A stretch of 40,038 nt of DNA from SIG78 sp045587205 (GCA_045587205.1 JAZNBV010000024.1:1-40038); one strand, 5' to 3'; shown: positions 7,710 to 16,772, counted from the first letter of the stretch. A program made the numbers and translations. The notes: generated by a model from the letters alone, not told the origin.

Positions 7710-9596
7710 GTGAAAAGTTATGATTGTATTGTAATCGGTGCCGGCCACGCCGGATGCGAAGCGGCTTTTGCCGCCGCACGGTTGGGCGCATCGACCCTGC
7801 TGATTACGCTGAATATGGATCACATCGCCCAGATGAGCTGCAATCCGGCAATCGGCGGCGTGGGCAAAGGTCAGGTAGTGCGCGAAATCGATGCCTGCGG
7901 CGGGGCGCAGGGCTTTGTCACCGATGCGGCCTCCATCCAGTTCCGCTTGCTCAACCGCGGCAAAGGTCCGGCGGTACGCAGTCCGCGTGCGCAGTGCGAC
8001 AAAGTGTGCTATCAGCGCGGTATGAAATTTCTGCTGGAAATCACCCCGAATCTGGATATACTGCAAAGCGAAGCCGTGGATTTTGAAGTCGATGCAAAAT
8101 CCCGCCGCATCACCGGCGTAAAAACCCAGTTCGGTATGACCATACCCTGTAAAAGCGTGGTGCTTTCTTCCGGAACATTTCTGCGCGGCAAACTGCACTT
8201 CGGTTTGCAGGATTTTCCCGGCGGGCGCGTGGGCGATGCTGCGGCATCGGCAATGAGCAATGCCCTGGAAAATACGCTCAAACTCCGGCTGGGCAGACTC
8301 AAAACCGGTACGCCGTCGCGCATATTGCAGAAAACCATTGATTTTTCCAATATGGATCTGCAGCCGGCAGAACCGCAGGGAAACCACTTCAGCTACTGGG
8401 GGAATCTCAATACGCAGCTGCCCATACCGCGTACCAGAGAGCGCGAAATGCCCTGCTATATGGTTTATACCAACAACAAAACTGCCGAAATCGTGCGCGC
8501 CAATCTGGAACAGGCGCCGTTGTATCAGGGCAAAATCGAAGGCATCGGGGCGCGTTACTGCCCGAGTTTTGAAGATAAAGTGGTGCGTTTTGCCCACCAC
8601 GAGCGGCATTTGCTCTTTCTGGAGCCGGAAGGGGAATTCACCGGCGAATACTACATCAACGGTTTTTCCACCAGCCTGCCGCCGCGTATCCAGGAAATGA
8701 TGATCAAAACTCTGCCGGGTTTTGAAAATGCGGTCATATCGCGCTATGCTTATGCCATTGAATACGATTTTGTTTTCCCCGATCAGACCGAACGCACTCT
8801 GCGCAGCCGTTACTGGGAAAACTTTTTCACCGCCGGTCAGATCAACGGCACCAGCGGTTACGAAGAAGCAGCCGGTCAGGGGCTGGTTGCCGGCTGCAAC
8901 GCCGCACTGCTGGCTGCGGGGCGGGAACCGGTGGAATTTCCGCGCGACAAAAGCTATATCGGCGTAATGATCGACGACCTGATCAGCAAAGAGATCGTGG
9001 AACCATACCGCCTTTTCACCAGCCGTGCCGAATACCGGTTGCATTTGCGGCAGGACAATGCCGATTTGCGGCTGTGTGAATTCGCCCACGATCTGGGGCT
9101 GCTGCCGGAAAACAAATATCAACAGTTTGCAGCCTACCGCGATCTCGCGGAACAAACTCTGGAAACTGCCCGCAATACTGTATATAAAGGTAAAAGCATC
9201 CTGCAGTGGTTCAAGAGTTACGGCGGCGAATTTGATACCTCCGCCCCGCTGCCCTGTCCCGCTGAAGCGCTGGCATTTCTGGACAATGCTCCGGAGCGCG
9301 AAAGAGTTCTGCAGGGTCTGGCGATCACCGCGCATTACGACGGCTATCTGGAACGCGAAAGCGATTCGATCAAGCGACTGCAGAAACTCGAACTCTGGAA
9401 AATCCCGGCGGATTTTGACTACAACACCATTCCCGGACTGCGCAATGAATCGCGTGCCAAACTGATCAAAGCGGCTCCATCCACGCTGGCACAGGCATCG
9501 CGGCTTGACGGTGTAACACCTTCGGAGATCGGGTTGCTGCAGATCCACCTGACCCGGCTCAAACATCATAAACAAGCGGAAAAGCAGGAACAATGA
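7710..9596 (+). CDS. mnmG: tRNA uridine-5-carboxymethylaminomethyl modification enzyme MnmG
   Basis: MnmG (GidA) is the FAD- and folate-dependent partner of MnmE that modifies U34 in tRNAs reading NNA/NNG codons. The 628-residue product has the usual family length, the N-terminal FAD-binding motif GAGHAGCEAAF (10-20), the SCNPAIGGVGKG motif (~43-54), the GARYCPSFEDK signature with its conserved Cys, and a helical C-terminal domain. The start is GTG with AGAGGA seven bases upstream. The stop TGA overlaps the ATG of the following permease by four bases, so the two are translationally coupled. mnmE is not in the window. Confidence 0.97.
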   Translation: MKSYDCIVIGAGHAGCEAAFAAARLGASTLLITLNMDHIAQMSCNPAIGGVGKGQVVREIDACGGAQGFVTDAASIQFRLLNRGKGPAVRSPRAQCDKVCYQRGMKFLLEITPNLDILQSEAVDFEVDAKSRRITGVKTQFGMTIPCKSVVLSSGTFLRGKLHFGLQDFPGGRVGDAAASAMSNALENTLKLRLGRLKTGTPSRILQKTIDFSNMDLQPAEPQGNHFSYWGNLNTQLPIPRTREREMPCYMVYTNNKTAEIVRANLEQAPLYQGKIEGIGARYCPSFEDKVVRFAHHERHLLFLEPEGEFTGEYYINGFSTSLPPRIQEMMIKTLPGFENAVISRYAYAIEYDFVFPDQTERTLRSRYWENFFTAGQINGTSGYEEAAGQGLVAGCNAALLAAGREPVEFPRDKSYIGVMIDDLISKEIVEPYRLFTSRAEYRLHLRQDNADLRLCEFAHDLGLLPENKYQQFAAYRDLAEQTLETARNTVYKGKSILQWFKSYGGEFDTSAPLPCPAEALAFLDNAPERERVLQGLAITAHYDGYLERESDSIKRLQKLELWKIPADFDYNTIPGLRNESRAKLIKAAPSTLAQASRLDGVTPSEIGLLQIHLTRLKHHKQAEKQEQ

Positions 9597-10537
9597 TTAA
9601 TATACCCCGGCAGCAGAATTTCCGGCACAAGCTGATACACAACAAAACAGCACTGCTGTCGTTCAGCGTAGTTGCGCTTTATATACTTGCTGCATTGGGG
9701 GTGGAAGTTTACACCATTATCTGCGAACAGACCGGCATAATTCCGGTTTTTGCACTTGAAAATCCGCAAGAAGCATTTCTGGAACCCTCTGCGGAGCACT
9801 GGCTGGGTACGGATTATCTGGGGCGCGACTGCTTTCTGCGGGCAGTCGGCGGCATTGCCACAGCGGTAAAAGTCGGGGTCATTGCCGCACTTATCGCTGC
9901 GGCTATCGGGGTGACGCTGGGAATGCTTTCGGGCTTTTACGGCGGAAAAACCGACAGTATCATATCGTGGTTTTACAGCACTTTTGCGGCAATGCCGACA
10001 CTGCTTTTTATTCTGGCATTTGCGCTGCTTTTCACCAAAGATTACCTCTCGCCGGCATTGACTGCGCCGCTGAAAATATCAGCAGCAATGCTGCATTGTG
10101 AACCGGGGATGCTGGCAGTCTATCTGGCGATCGGGCTTACCGGGTGGGTATCGCTCTGCCGGGTGGCGCGGGCGGAAACAATGAAACTCCGGAACCACAC
10201 TTTTGTTCAGGCATCCCGTGTAGCAGGAGTAAGCGATACAGTGATACTGTTCCGCCACATTCTGCCGAATATTATGCATCTGGTGATAATCTATTTTACA
10301 TTGCGCTTTGCTTATGCGGTTATGACCGAAGTACTGGTAAGCTATCTCGGGCTTGGTGTACAATCCGCCCCCAGCTGGGGAGTGATGATCTCCGACGGTC
10401 AGGAACGGCTCTGGCGCGGGGTATGGTGGGAAGTAGCTGCCGCCACCATATTTATGTTTGTACTGGTGCTGAATCTGAATCTGCTCGGCGATGCCCTGCG
10501 CGACATACTCGACCCCAAAAACAGCGATAAAAACTGA
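9593..10537 (+). CDS. OppC/DppC-type ABC transporter permease, orphan
   Basis: The 314-residue integral membrane protein has the OppC/DppC layout: one N-terminal membrane helix, a periplasmic segment with HWLGTDYLGRD (~67-78) that is typical of the C-type permease, then five more helices. Its cytoplasmic EAA loop reads RVARAETMKLRNHTFVQASR, where the nucleotide-binding subunit docks. Such permeases import oligopeptides, dipeptides or nickel as a heterodimer with a B-type permease. No partner permease, ATPase or binding protein is nearby, and the gene is fused by an ATGA overlap to mnmG. Substrate cannot be inferred. Confidence 0.88.
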   Translation: MINIPRQQNFRHKLIHNKTALLSFSVVALYILAALGVEVYTIICEQTGIIPVFALENPQEAFLEPSAEHWLGTDYLGRDCFLRAVGGIATAVKVGVIAALIAAAIGVTLGMLSGFYGGKTDSIISWFYSTFAAMPTLLFILAFALLFTKDYLSPALTAPLKISAAMLHCEPGMLAVYLAIGLTGWVSLCRVARAETMKLRNHTFVQASRVAGVSDTVILFRHILPNIMHLVIIYFTLRFAYAVMTEVLVSYLGLGVQSAPSWGVMISDGQERLWRGVWWEVAAATIFMFVLVLNLNLLGDALRDILDPKNSDKN

Positions 10538-10574
10538 TAAAAGCCAGGTTTATCTGTATAAATCCGCGCCGTTT

Positions 10575-10599
10575 TACTCTTGAGTTTACATCAAGAGTA
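10575..10599. terminator. Hairpin between converging genes
   Basis: A perfect 9-bp inverted repeat, TACTCTTGA (10575-10583) with TCAAGAGTA (10591-10599), closes a 7-nt loop in the 66-bp gap between the converging permease and holB genes. Neither strand has a T-tract after it, so it is only a possible terminator. Confidence 0.4.
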
Positions 10600-10603
10600 T
10601 TGC

Positions 10604-11662
10604 TTACTCTCCGCAGGCAGTATTTACTGCAAAAGAACGGATCGCCAGTTTTTCATCAACCTGAAAACGCAGACGGTAAAGCAGTTTTTCCGCTTCATTC
10701 AATGCGCGTCCGGCAATCGCTTTATCCGGCTTTTCCGGCAATTCAATATTATCGAACAGTTCACGGTTGTTCAGAATATCCAGCGAATCGCTTACGCTCC
10801 AGATCCACACCTGACAGCAGAATGTATGCACCAGACTCAAAAACTGTTTCCGCAGCATCAGGTAATAACTCGCTGCGGCGTTATCACGCTGCTCGGTAAC
10901 GCGCTTAAGGAGCGATTTATCTTCAGCATTGCCCGCCTGCTCCAGGCGTTTTGTCCAGACGGCATCGGCACGCGCGGCACTGTCGTCGGAAAGTTTTCCG
11001 GTAAGCTCCAGCATTTCATCAGCCAGATTGGAGGCCGTTACAATATCACCGGCGCAGTTGAAAAGCAGTTCGCCCAGCAATTTTGTCAACTCTTCTGCTC
11101 CGGAAAAATCATAACTCATAGTGTTGGTCAACAGCGGCAGCAGTTGACAGCGCGACCGCGTGGTGGCAAGCAGCGCCGACGGATTGCCGGTCAGCAATAT
11201 AAATATTACGCCGGGATCGGGTTCTTCAAGCGTTTTAAGAAAAGCGTTCTGCGCCTCGCTGTTCATAGCATCACAATTATGGATAATGCCGATCTTGCGT
11301 CCGCTGGCATTGGTACTGGCAAGTTCAAACTGCTGCACAAACCAGCGCAAAGTATTCGGTTCGGGTGCGGACTCTTCGCCGATGCGGATAAAACCGGCTT
11401 TGCCGGAAGGCGAAAGCTCAAACATCTCCGCATAACTGTGTTCGGCGATCTGGCGGCAGCTCTTGCATTCTCCGCACGGCTCACCGCCGAACAGAGGTGA
11501 CTCGCAAACGGTCATTGCCGCAATATATGCCGCACCGGCTTCGCGCCACGCGGGATCATCACCGTAAAGCAGATAAGCCCCGCCCAGATGATTGTTTTTG
11601 GCGGCATTGAGCAAGCCGGCACTCAAATTGGGGAAACGCTCCTCAAATTCCCGGTAAGACAT
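10604..11662 (-). CDS. holB: DNA polymerase III delta-prime subunit
   Basis: Delta-prime is the stator of the clamp loader that places the beta clamp on DNA. The 352-residue product shows the AAA+ clamp-loader fold: a degenerate P-loop (LLYGDDPAWREAG, ~31-43) with no Lys/Thr, as usual for delta-prime; a four-Cys zinc module (Cys53, Cys63, Cys66, Cys69); NAFLKTLEEPDPGVIFIL in the Walker B/sensor region; and the SRC motif (TTRSRCQLLPL) that supplies the arginine finger. ATG 11662 was chosen because AGGTG precedes it and the family sequence starts there. Its first 20 bases overlap the 3' end of tmk, a common tmk-holB pairing. Confidence 0.92.
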   Translation of the reverse strand: MSYREFEERFPNLSAGLLNAAKNNHLGGAYLLYGDDPAWREAGAAYIAAMTVCESPLFGGEPCGECKSCRQIAEHSYAEMFELSPSGKAGFIRIGEESAPEPNTLRWFVQQFELASTNASGRKIGIIHNCDAMNSEAQNAFLKTLEEPDPGVIFILLTGNPSALLATTRSRCQLLPLLTNTMSYDFSGAEELTKLLGELLFNCAGDIVTASNLADEMLELTGKLSDDSAARADAVWTKRLEQAGNAEDKSLLKRVTEQRDNAAASYYLMLRKQFLSLVHTFCCQVWIWSVSDSLDILNNRELFDNIELPEKPDKAIAGRALNEAEKLLYRLRFQVDEKLAIRSFAVNTACGE

Positions 11663-12293
11663 TCTGCACCTGCTTTTTGACCTGTTCAAAAAGTTCTTCA
11701 ATACTCAAAGTTGCATCCAGCACCCTGACCCGCTCCGGTTCGCGTTCGGCGATCTTCAGAAACGACTCGCGCACCCGGCGGTGAAAATCGATTTTTTCTT
11801 CTTCCAGCCGGTCATTGTGATCGGCGATGTGCGCCACCCGCGCCGCCGCGCGTTCCAAACCTTTTTCCACAGGCAGATCGAATACCAGAGTCAGATCCAC
11901 CCTGCAGGAACCCACTGCAAAACGGTTCAGCTGCTGCAGAAAATCCATATCCAGCGCTCTGCCTGCGCCCTGATAGGCTTCAGTGGAATCGGCAAAACGG
12001 TCACACAACACCACAGCTCCTTCAGCCAGAGCCGGTTCGATAACATACCGTACGTGTTGGGCGCGTGCCGCTTCAAAGAGCAAAAGTTCCGTTGCCGGAT
12101 AAAGCGGTTCAGCGCCCTGATAATGCTTTACGATGTTGCGGAAGTTTTCCGCCAGCGGAGTACCGCCGGGTTCACGGGTGACAACGACTTTGCGCCCGCG
12201 GCTTTTCAGATATTCTTCCAGCAGTTTGATCTGGGTACTTTTGCCGGCACCTTCGGGGCCTTCAAAGGTTATAAAAAGAGCTTTGTGTTCCAT
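11643..12293 (-). CDS. tmk: Thymidylate kinase
   Basis: Thymidylate kinase phosphorylates dTMP to dTDP with ATP. The 216-residue product has the P-loop EGPEGAGKST (11-20), the TREPGGTPLAE motif that binds dTMP, the DRFADSTEAYQGAGR motif (DRY/DRF plus substrate contacts) and the lid region. Of two in-frame ATGs, the one at 12293 is preferred because GGAG lies six bases upstream, formed by the first ATG's own codons; the first (12305) has no ribosome-binding site. The gene is co-transcribed with holB. Confidence 0.96.
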   Translation of the reverse strand: MEHKALFITFEGPEGAGKSTQIKLLEEYLKSRGRKVVVTREPGGTPLAENFRNIVKHYQGAEPLYPATELLLFEAARAQHVRYVIEPALAEGAVVLCDRFADSTEAYQGAGRALDMDFLQQLNRFAVGSCRVDLTLVFDLPVEKGLERAAARVAHIADHNDRLEEEKIDFHRRVRESFLKIAEREPERVRVLDATLSIEELFEQVKKQVQNVLPGI

Positions 12294-12350
12294 ATTATGC
12301 TCCATAAATATTTATATATAAAAAATTGCATAAATACACAATACAATCAT

Positions 12351-12379
12351 TTGCCAAAATGTGCAAACAGTTGTACATT
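12351..12379 (+). promoter_or_regulatory. Promoter of the AICAR transformylase gene
   Basis: TTGCCA (12351-12356), 17 bp and TACATT (12374-12379) lie 39 bp before the ATG. The AT-rich gap shared with divergent tmk contains other weak candidates. Confidence 0.45.
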
Positions 12380-12417
12380 ATTTATACGCTTTTTTTTACC
12401 AAACAAGGAGTTTTATT

Positions 12418-13542
12418 ATGGCAGAAGAAAAAAAAGGCCTCGGCCGCTCAAGTTATCTTTCGCAGAATCTCGGTGATTTTCAGGATCAGATGATCATTGC
12501 CGGCAAAACCTACGAAAAAGTCACTGACTTGCGTTACGGCACCAACCCGCACCAGACTGCGGCATACTACCGTCCGGTGGGAGAAAACGGTGTCATCGGC
12601 GGTATGAAGATCCTCAAAAACGGCAAAAGCGGTCTTTCGCAGACCAATCTGGAAGATATATCATACGCGCTCAACATTGTAAAATTCTTTGACCGCAACG
12701 CCTGCGCGGTTATGAAGCACGTCAACCCCTCCGGTGCCGCAGTTGCCGTGGACGGTGATTCGCTCAAAACCGTTTACCTTAAAGCACGCGATGCCGATGC
12801 CCGCGCCGCGTTCGGCAGTGTTATAGCGTTCAATACCGAAGTCGATGCGGAAACTGCGCGTGAAATTATGAGTACTTTTGCCGAATGTGTAGTTGCGCCG
12901 TCCTATGCCGATGGCGTGCTGGATATCTTCAACGACGGTGAAACCTATAAACTCAACAAACATATCCGCATCATCCAGTGCGGCAATCCGGCAGATCTGC
13001 CGCGTTATATAGGTGATGAACGCGCCTGCCAGACTATCAAAGTTCTGGCCGATGGTTCGCTGGTGATCGCCGATCCGCTGTTGACCGCACTCAAGAGCAC
13101 TGCTGATATGAAGGTTGCAGAGGCTGAAAACAAGGCTTGCGGTCACCAGATTTCCACCGTTGTTGCTACCGCACAGCAGCTTGATGACCTGCTGTTTGCC
13201 TGGTATGTCAATTTGAACGTGCGTTCCAACGGCGTGGTTATTGCCCAGAACGGTCAGACTCTTTCTGTCGGCACCGGCGAACAGGACCGCGTAGGTGCCA
13301 TTGAGCAGGCTGTGGCAAAGTTTGCCCAGAAATACACCGGCACCGGAACCCTTAAAGGCGCCGTTATGGCAAGCGACGGATTCTTCCCCTTCGCCGACGG
13401 CGTAGAAGTTGCCGCCGCCGCCGGAATCACTGCCATCATTGCGCCCGCCGGCAGTCTGAAAGATGCCGATGTGATCAAGCGCGCTAACGAACTGGGCGTG
13501 GCACTCTACCACGCGCCGGAACGGATCTTCTCGCACCATTGA
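12418..13542 (+). CDS. Stand-alone AICAR transformylase (PurH C-terminal domain only)
   Basis: The 374-residue product matches the transformylase half of PurH, which adds a formyl group from 10-formyl-tetrahydrofolate to AICAR in the penultimate step of IMP synthesis. Visible motifs: LRYGTNPHQ (38-46), MKHVNPSGAAV with catalytic Lys100-His101, ADARAAFGSVIAFN, VRSNGVVIA and ASDGFFPFADGV. Bifunctional PurH is ~520 residues, and here the N-terminal MGS-like IMP cyclohydrolase domain is absent. The ~35 residues before the first motif are too short for it. An AAGGAG site precedes the ATG and a strong terminator follows, so the gene is monocistronic. The cyclohydrolase must be encoded elsewhere or replaced. 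Confidence 0.9.
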   Translation: MAEEKKGLGRSSYLSQNLGDFQDQMIIAGKTYEKVTDLRYGTNPHQTAAYYRPVGENGVIGGMKILKNGKSGLSQTNLEDISYALNIVKFFDRNACAVMKHVNPSGAAVAVDGDSLKTVYLKARDADARAAFGSVIAFNTEVDAETAREIMSTFAECVVAPSYADGVLDIFNDGETYKLNKHIRIIQCGNPADLPRYIGDERACQTIKVLADGSLVIADPLLTALKSTADMKVAEAENKACGHQISTVVATAQQLDDLLFAWYVNLNVRSNGVVIAQNGQTLSVGTGEQDRVGAIEQAVAKFAQKYTGTGTLKGAVMASDGFFPFADGVEVAAAAGITAIIAPAGSLKDADVIKRANELGVALYHAPERIFSHH

Positions 13543-13560
13543 TACTTGACAGCAAAGATA

Positions 13561-13596
13561 CGGGCTGCGGCAAAAATCTGCCGCAGCCCGTTTTTT
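13561..13596 (+). terminator. Rho-independent terminator of the transformylase gene
   Basis: A perfect 12-bp GC-rich stem (13561-13572 with 13579-13590), a 6-nt loop and six Ts immediately after. Confidence 0.95.
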
Positions 13597-13611
13597 ACGC
13601 CTGATCAATAT

Positions 13612-13646
13612 AAAAAAAATGGCCCGCAGATTTCCTGCAAAGCCAT
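13612..13646 (-). terminator. Rho-independent terminator of tRNA-Gly
   Basis: On the minus strand a stem of ATGGC/GCCAT plus inner GCAG/CTGC, with a small internal loop, is followed by eight Ts (13612-13619 as A on the plus strand). It lies 16 bp past the tRNA 3' end. Confidence 0.8.
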
Positions 13647-13661
13647 ATTATAACAGAAAAA

Positions 13662-13735
13662 TGGAGCGAGTGACCGGAGTCGAACCGGCGTGACTGGCTT
13701 GGGAAGCCAGGGCATAACCGTTTTGCTACACTCGC
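13662..13735 (-). tRNA. tRNA-Gly (anticodon CCC), CCA encoded
   Basis: The 74-nt sequence folds as a complete cloverleaf: acceptor GCGAGTG/CACTCGC; a D arm closed by GC/GC; anticodon stem CTGGC/GCCAG with loop TTCCCAA, giving anticodon CCC; and T arm CCGG/CCGG with loop TTCGACT. The discriminator is U, as in bacterial tRNA-Gly, and CCA is encoded in the gene. It reads GGG codons. It stands alone with its own terminator. Confidence 0.96.
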
Positions 13736-13810
13736 ATTCCGTGTTTCAGATAATATAGCACTGAAAAAACGCATTTTCAAGTTTTTTTATTAAAATAGGC
13801 GGGTGTAAAC

Positions 13811-13838
13811 TTGTATTTTTCTGCATTGGGGTTATATT
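13811..13838 (+). promoter_or_regulatory. Promoter of ilvC
   Basis: TTGTAT (13811-13816), 16 bp and TATATT (13833-13838) lie about 75 bp before the ilvC start. Confidence 0.45.
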
Positions 13839-13912
13839 TACCACGATAAGCATCTTAAATTCAGGGTGTTTGGTTTTTCCACACATCCGGCAAAAATAAA
13901 AGGAAAGAAACT

Positions 13913-14905
13913 ATGGAAATCATCCACGACAATGCTGCAACCTTTGATGCGTTGCAGGGCAAGACTATTGCGATCATCGGTTACGGTGCCCAGGGCCGCA
14001 ACCAGGCTCTCTGTATGCGCGATTGCGGCGTACAGGTCATCATCGGTATCCGTCCCGGCAAATCCTTCGATGCCGCCACCCGCGACGGTATGCAGGTTAT
14101 GAGCGTTGCGGAAGCCTCCAAGGCTGCCGATGTTATTCACATTCTGCTTCCTGATGAAATGCACGGCACTGTGTATGCCAACGAAATCAAAGCCGGTCTT
14201 ACCGCGGGCAAGACTCTCTCCTGCTCTCACGGTTTTGCCTACGCTTTTGACGTGATCAATCCCCCCGCCGATGTTGACGTGATTATGGTCGCTCCCAAGA
14301 GCCCCGGTACCGAAGTGCGCCGCCGCTTTGTGGAAGGCTTCGGCGTTCCCGGCCTGATCAGCGTGCATCAGAATGCCACCGGCAAAGCCCGCGACCTGGC
14401 TCTGGCTATGGCCAAAGCTCTGGGTCTGACCCGCGCCGGCGTGCTGGAATGCACTATGAAGCAGGAAGCCTACGAAGACCTGTTCGGCGAACAGAACGTC
14501 ATCTGCGGCGGTCTGGTTGACCTGATGGAATGCGGTTTTGAAACCCTGATCGAAGGTGGTTATCCGCCGGAAATGGCTTACTTTGAATGTATCCACGAAG
14601 CCAAGCTGATCGTTGACCTGATTTATGAAGGCGGTATCCAGAAGATGAATACCGTTATTTCCAACACCGCTGAATGGGGCGAATACAGCAACGGCCCGTT
14701 CATTCTGCCGCACGACGAACTCAAGGCGCGTATGAAGGAATCTCTGCGCCGCATCGAACAGGGCGAATTCGCCAAGAAGTGGCTGGAAGAAGCCTGCAAT
14801 GGCGCACCCAACCTCAAGGCTGCCCGCGAAGCGTTGGCAAAACATCCGGCGGAAATCGTGGGCAACCACATCCGCAGTATGTTTGAAGTCACTCTCAACA
14901 AATAA
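13913..14905 (+). CDS. ilvC: Ketol-acid reductoisomerase, short class I form
   Basis: The enzyme converts acetolactate or acetohydroxybutyrate to the dihydroxy acids of valine and isoleucine synthesis, using NADPH and Mg2+. The 330-residue length fits the short class I form. Visible: the Rossmann motif GYGAQGRNQ (23-31), the cofactor loop GIRPGKSFDAA (45-55), and the C-terminal knotted domain with the metal and substrate acids Asp189, Glu193 (DLFGEQ), Glu225 and Glu229. GGAAAG precedes the ATG. No ilvB, ilvN, ilvD or leu gene is adjacent and a terminator follows directly, so it is a single-gene unit. Confidence 0.96.
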   Translation: MEIIHDNAATFDALQGKTIAIIGYGAQGRNQALCMRDCGVQVIIGIRPGKSFDAATRDGMQVMSVAEASKAADVIHILLPDEMHGTVYANEIKAGLTAGKTLSCSHGFAYAFDVINPPADVDVIMVAPKSPGTEVRRRFVEGFGVPGLISVHQNATGKARDLALAMAKALGLTRAGVLECTMKQEAYEDLFGEQNVICGGLVDLMECGFETLIEGGYPPEMAYFECIHEAKLIVDLIYEGGIQKMNTVISNTAEWGEYSNGPFILPHDELKARMKESLRRIEQGEFAKKWLEEACNGAPNLKAAREALAKHPAEIVGNHIRSMFEVTLNK

Positions 14906-14920
14906 GTTGTGCGGTTGCAA

Positions 14921-14952
14921 AAAGCAGCGGTCGTTTGATCGCTGCTTTTTTT
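14921..14952 (+). terminator. Rho-independent terminator of ilvC
   Basis: A 12-bp stem (14921-14932 with 14937-14948, one G-T pair), a GTTT loop and a run of seven Ts. Confidence 0.93.
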
Positions 14953-14989
14953 ATATCTGTATAAAATACAATTTTGAGTTTTCAGCTTT

Positions 14990-16606
14990 TTACCGATTCA
15001 AATCTGCCCTGCCGCCGGATGGCAGTTGGTTATCCGGCAGTTCGTTGCCTTGAGCATCAAATATTTTGCCGTTGAGGGGGATATTGGCTCCTGACATATT
15101 CAGTATCGTTACCTTTCCGCAGCATTCCTGTAAAGCTTTTCCGGCAAAAAGCTCATCGGTAAGAATGATCACACTTTCATCGTCCAGAGTTGCTTTGGCG
15201 TAAACTGCCACGCCCTGCCTGAATTCAAAACTCCATTTGCCGTGATTTAATACCGATTGGTGTTTTTTGTAGAACGCTATGTAGTTGGCAATAACCTTTT
15301 TATGCTTATTGTCAATATCTCTCAACTCCATAGAAAGCATAGGCACCCCGGCTAATGATGCGATCATGTGCCGCCCAACTGCTTCCACACTTTCGGCCCG
15401 GTTGAAATAGACCGGGTCGGAGTGGATTGGAATGTTATCGCCCATATGCAATCTGATTTGCAAACAGCGGTTGAAGTTGTATATGTAGTCAAAAGGTACA
15501 TCCCCCGCCCGGAATGCCGTTGCCAGTGCCGCATTGGCCGGTGTGGCATAGTTCTGGCGAAACTCAATGAGGGCGTCGGGTTTATATTTGCGGATCTGCT
15601 TTACCAGATTTTCCACATATTTTCTGACACTGCGGCTGCGGGGAGCGTTTACATCGGGGTGAACTGAATCAAGAAAGTCGATCTTCAAGCCGTCAAGCTG
15701 CATACCGGCAAGGATTTTCAAAAGATCAGCAGTCACTTCTTCCATAGCAGCCTTATCTTCCGGATCAATAACGCGTTGACCTTCGTGGAGTCCGGTCAGA
15801 TATTTCTTGACTGAACCTGCAAGTCGACTGCGGCGTCCGGCAAAAAACGGTGCCACCCAGAACATATAGTTCAAACCCAGTTTTTGAGCTTCGGCAACAA
15901 TCTTTTTCATTTCCGGGAGTTTTTGTTCCGAAAGCTGCCAATCGCCGATATCCCGGTACCAGTCCGGCAGTGTTTCCGGAGTGACCCGTTTGCTTTCGCT
16001 GAAACACCATCCATCATCTACAATAAATGTGCCAAAGCCAAGACGGGCGGCTTCGGCAGCGTTGTTGCGTAAATATTCGCAAGTTACAGCGGCGTGTACC
16101 GCATACCACGTGCAGTACACACTCTCCCACGCTCCGGCAGGATAGGCGGGGAGTTGCGGCATAATTTTATTGCGGTAAAGCTGCAAAACATCAGCTATGG
16201 GCAAATGCGAGTCATCAAAAAATATTTCAAAAGGTTCGGTTTCGGCGGTAACTGCTATGTGGAACACGATTTCGTAACTGCAAAGGGCCTGATTCATTTT
16301 TGCTGAACACTGGCAATCGTCAATAACATTGGTCAACCCCACGGCATAAGCTGCATTATAACGGCTGTCAAGAAAAACAAACATAGGGTAAGAAGTGTTT
16401 GCGCCGCAGGAAAACTCCGCTTTCCAGGGCAGCCGGGCTGGGGGGAGGCTCGGCATAGAAGGCGTCCAAACCGATATCACATCCACAATGGGGATCTGCG
16501 TTTTGATGTAAAGCGAACCTTTACTTTGCTGAAGAATATCGCAAGTTATCGCTGAAAAATCATTGCATAAAAGAATATTTTCAGCATTATAAACAGAAAA
16601 TTGCAT
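14990..16606 (-). CDS. Cytoplasmic alpha-galactosidase-like GH36 family protein
   Basis: The 538-residue product has the GH36 / clan D layout: an N-terminal beta-sandwich (~1-140), a TIM barrel (~155-450) and a C-terminal beta domain. In the barrel are GTFIVDDGWCF (192-202), the strand motif typical of this family; LDGLKIDFLDS with candidate nucleophile Asp310; and AFRAGDVPFD with candidate acid/base Asp369. It lacks a signal peptide, so it should act on an imported alpha-galactoside. An AAGGAGG site precedes the ATG. It is divergent from a GH109-like gene whose predicted substrate is also an alpha-galacto-configured sugar. Exact specificity is unknown. Confidence 0.82.
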   Translation of the reverse strand: MQFSVYNAENILLCNDFSAITCDILQQSKGSLYIKTQIPIVDVISVWTPSMPSLPPARLPWKAEFSCGANTSYPMFVFLDSRYNAAYAVGLTNVIDDCQCSAKMNQALCSYEIVFHIAVTAETEPFEIFFDDSHLPIADVLQLYRNKIMPQLPAYPAGAWESVYCTWYAVHAAVTCEYLRNNAAEAARLGFGTFIVDDGWCFSESKRVTPETLPDWYRDIGDWQLSEQKLPEMKKIVAEAQKLGLNYMFWVAPFFAGRRSRLAGSVKKYLTGLHEGQRVIDPEDKAAMEEVTADLLKILAGMQLDGLKIDFLDSVHPDVNAPRSRSVRKYVENLVKQIRKYKPDALIEFRQNYATPANAALATAFRAGDVPFDYIYNFNRCLQIRLHMGDNIPIHSDPVYFNRAESVEAVGRHMIASLAGVPMLSMELRDIDNKHKKVIANYIAFYKKHQSVLNHGKWSFEFRQGVAVYAKATLDDESVIILTDELFAGKALQECCGKVTILNMSGANIPLNGKIFDAQGNELPDNQLPSGGRADLNR

Positions 16607-16639
16607 ACAACCTCCTTAACCGATCAAGTATTTTGCGTT

Positions 16640-16667
16640 AATATAATGCGGGATTTTTTTTATGCAA
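16640..16667 (-). promoter_or_regulatory. Promoter of the GH36-type gene
   Basis: On the minus strand TTGCAT (16662-16667), 16 bp and TATATT (16640-16645) lie 34 bp before the start codon. Confidence 0.55.
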
Positions 16668-16772
16668 GCCTGATTTTCAAATACCTGCCGATAAATTCAA
16701 AAATAAAAAAATATATGGATTTTTTATTTCAATTTGACCTACCTGATTTTACTTGTATTTATTGAAAAAGGC

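Noticed and set aside
7695..9593. Long open frame on the minus strand opposite mnmG (632 codons)
   Set aside because: It mirrors mnmG exactly, has no family motif, and arises from the codon bias of the plus-strand gene.
13838..14920. Minus-strand frame opposite ilvC (360 codons)
   Set aside because: Composition typical of an antisense shadow; ilvC motifs on the plus strand are complete.
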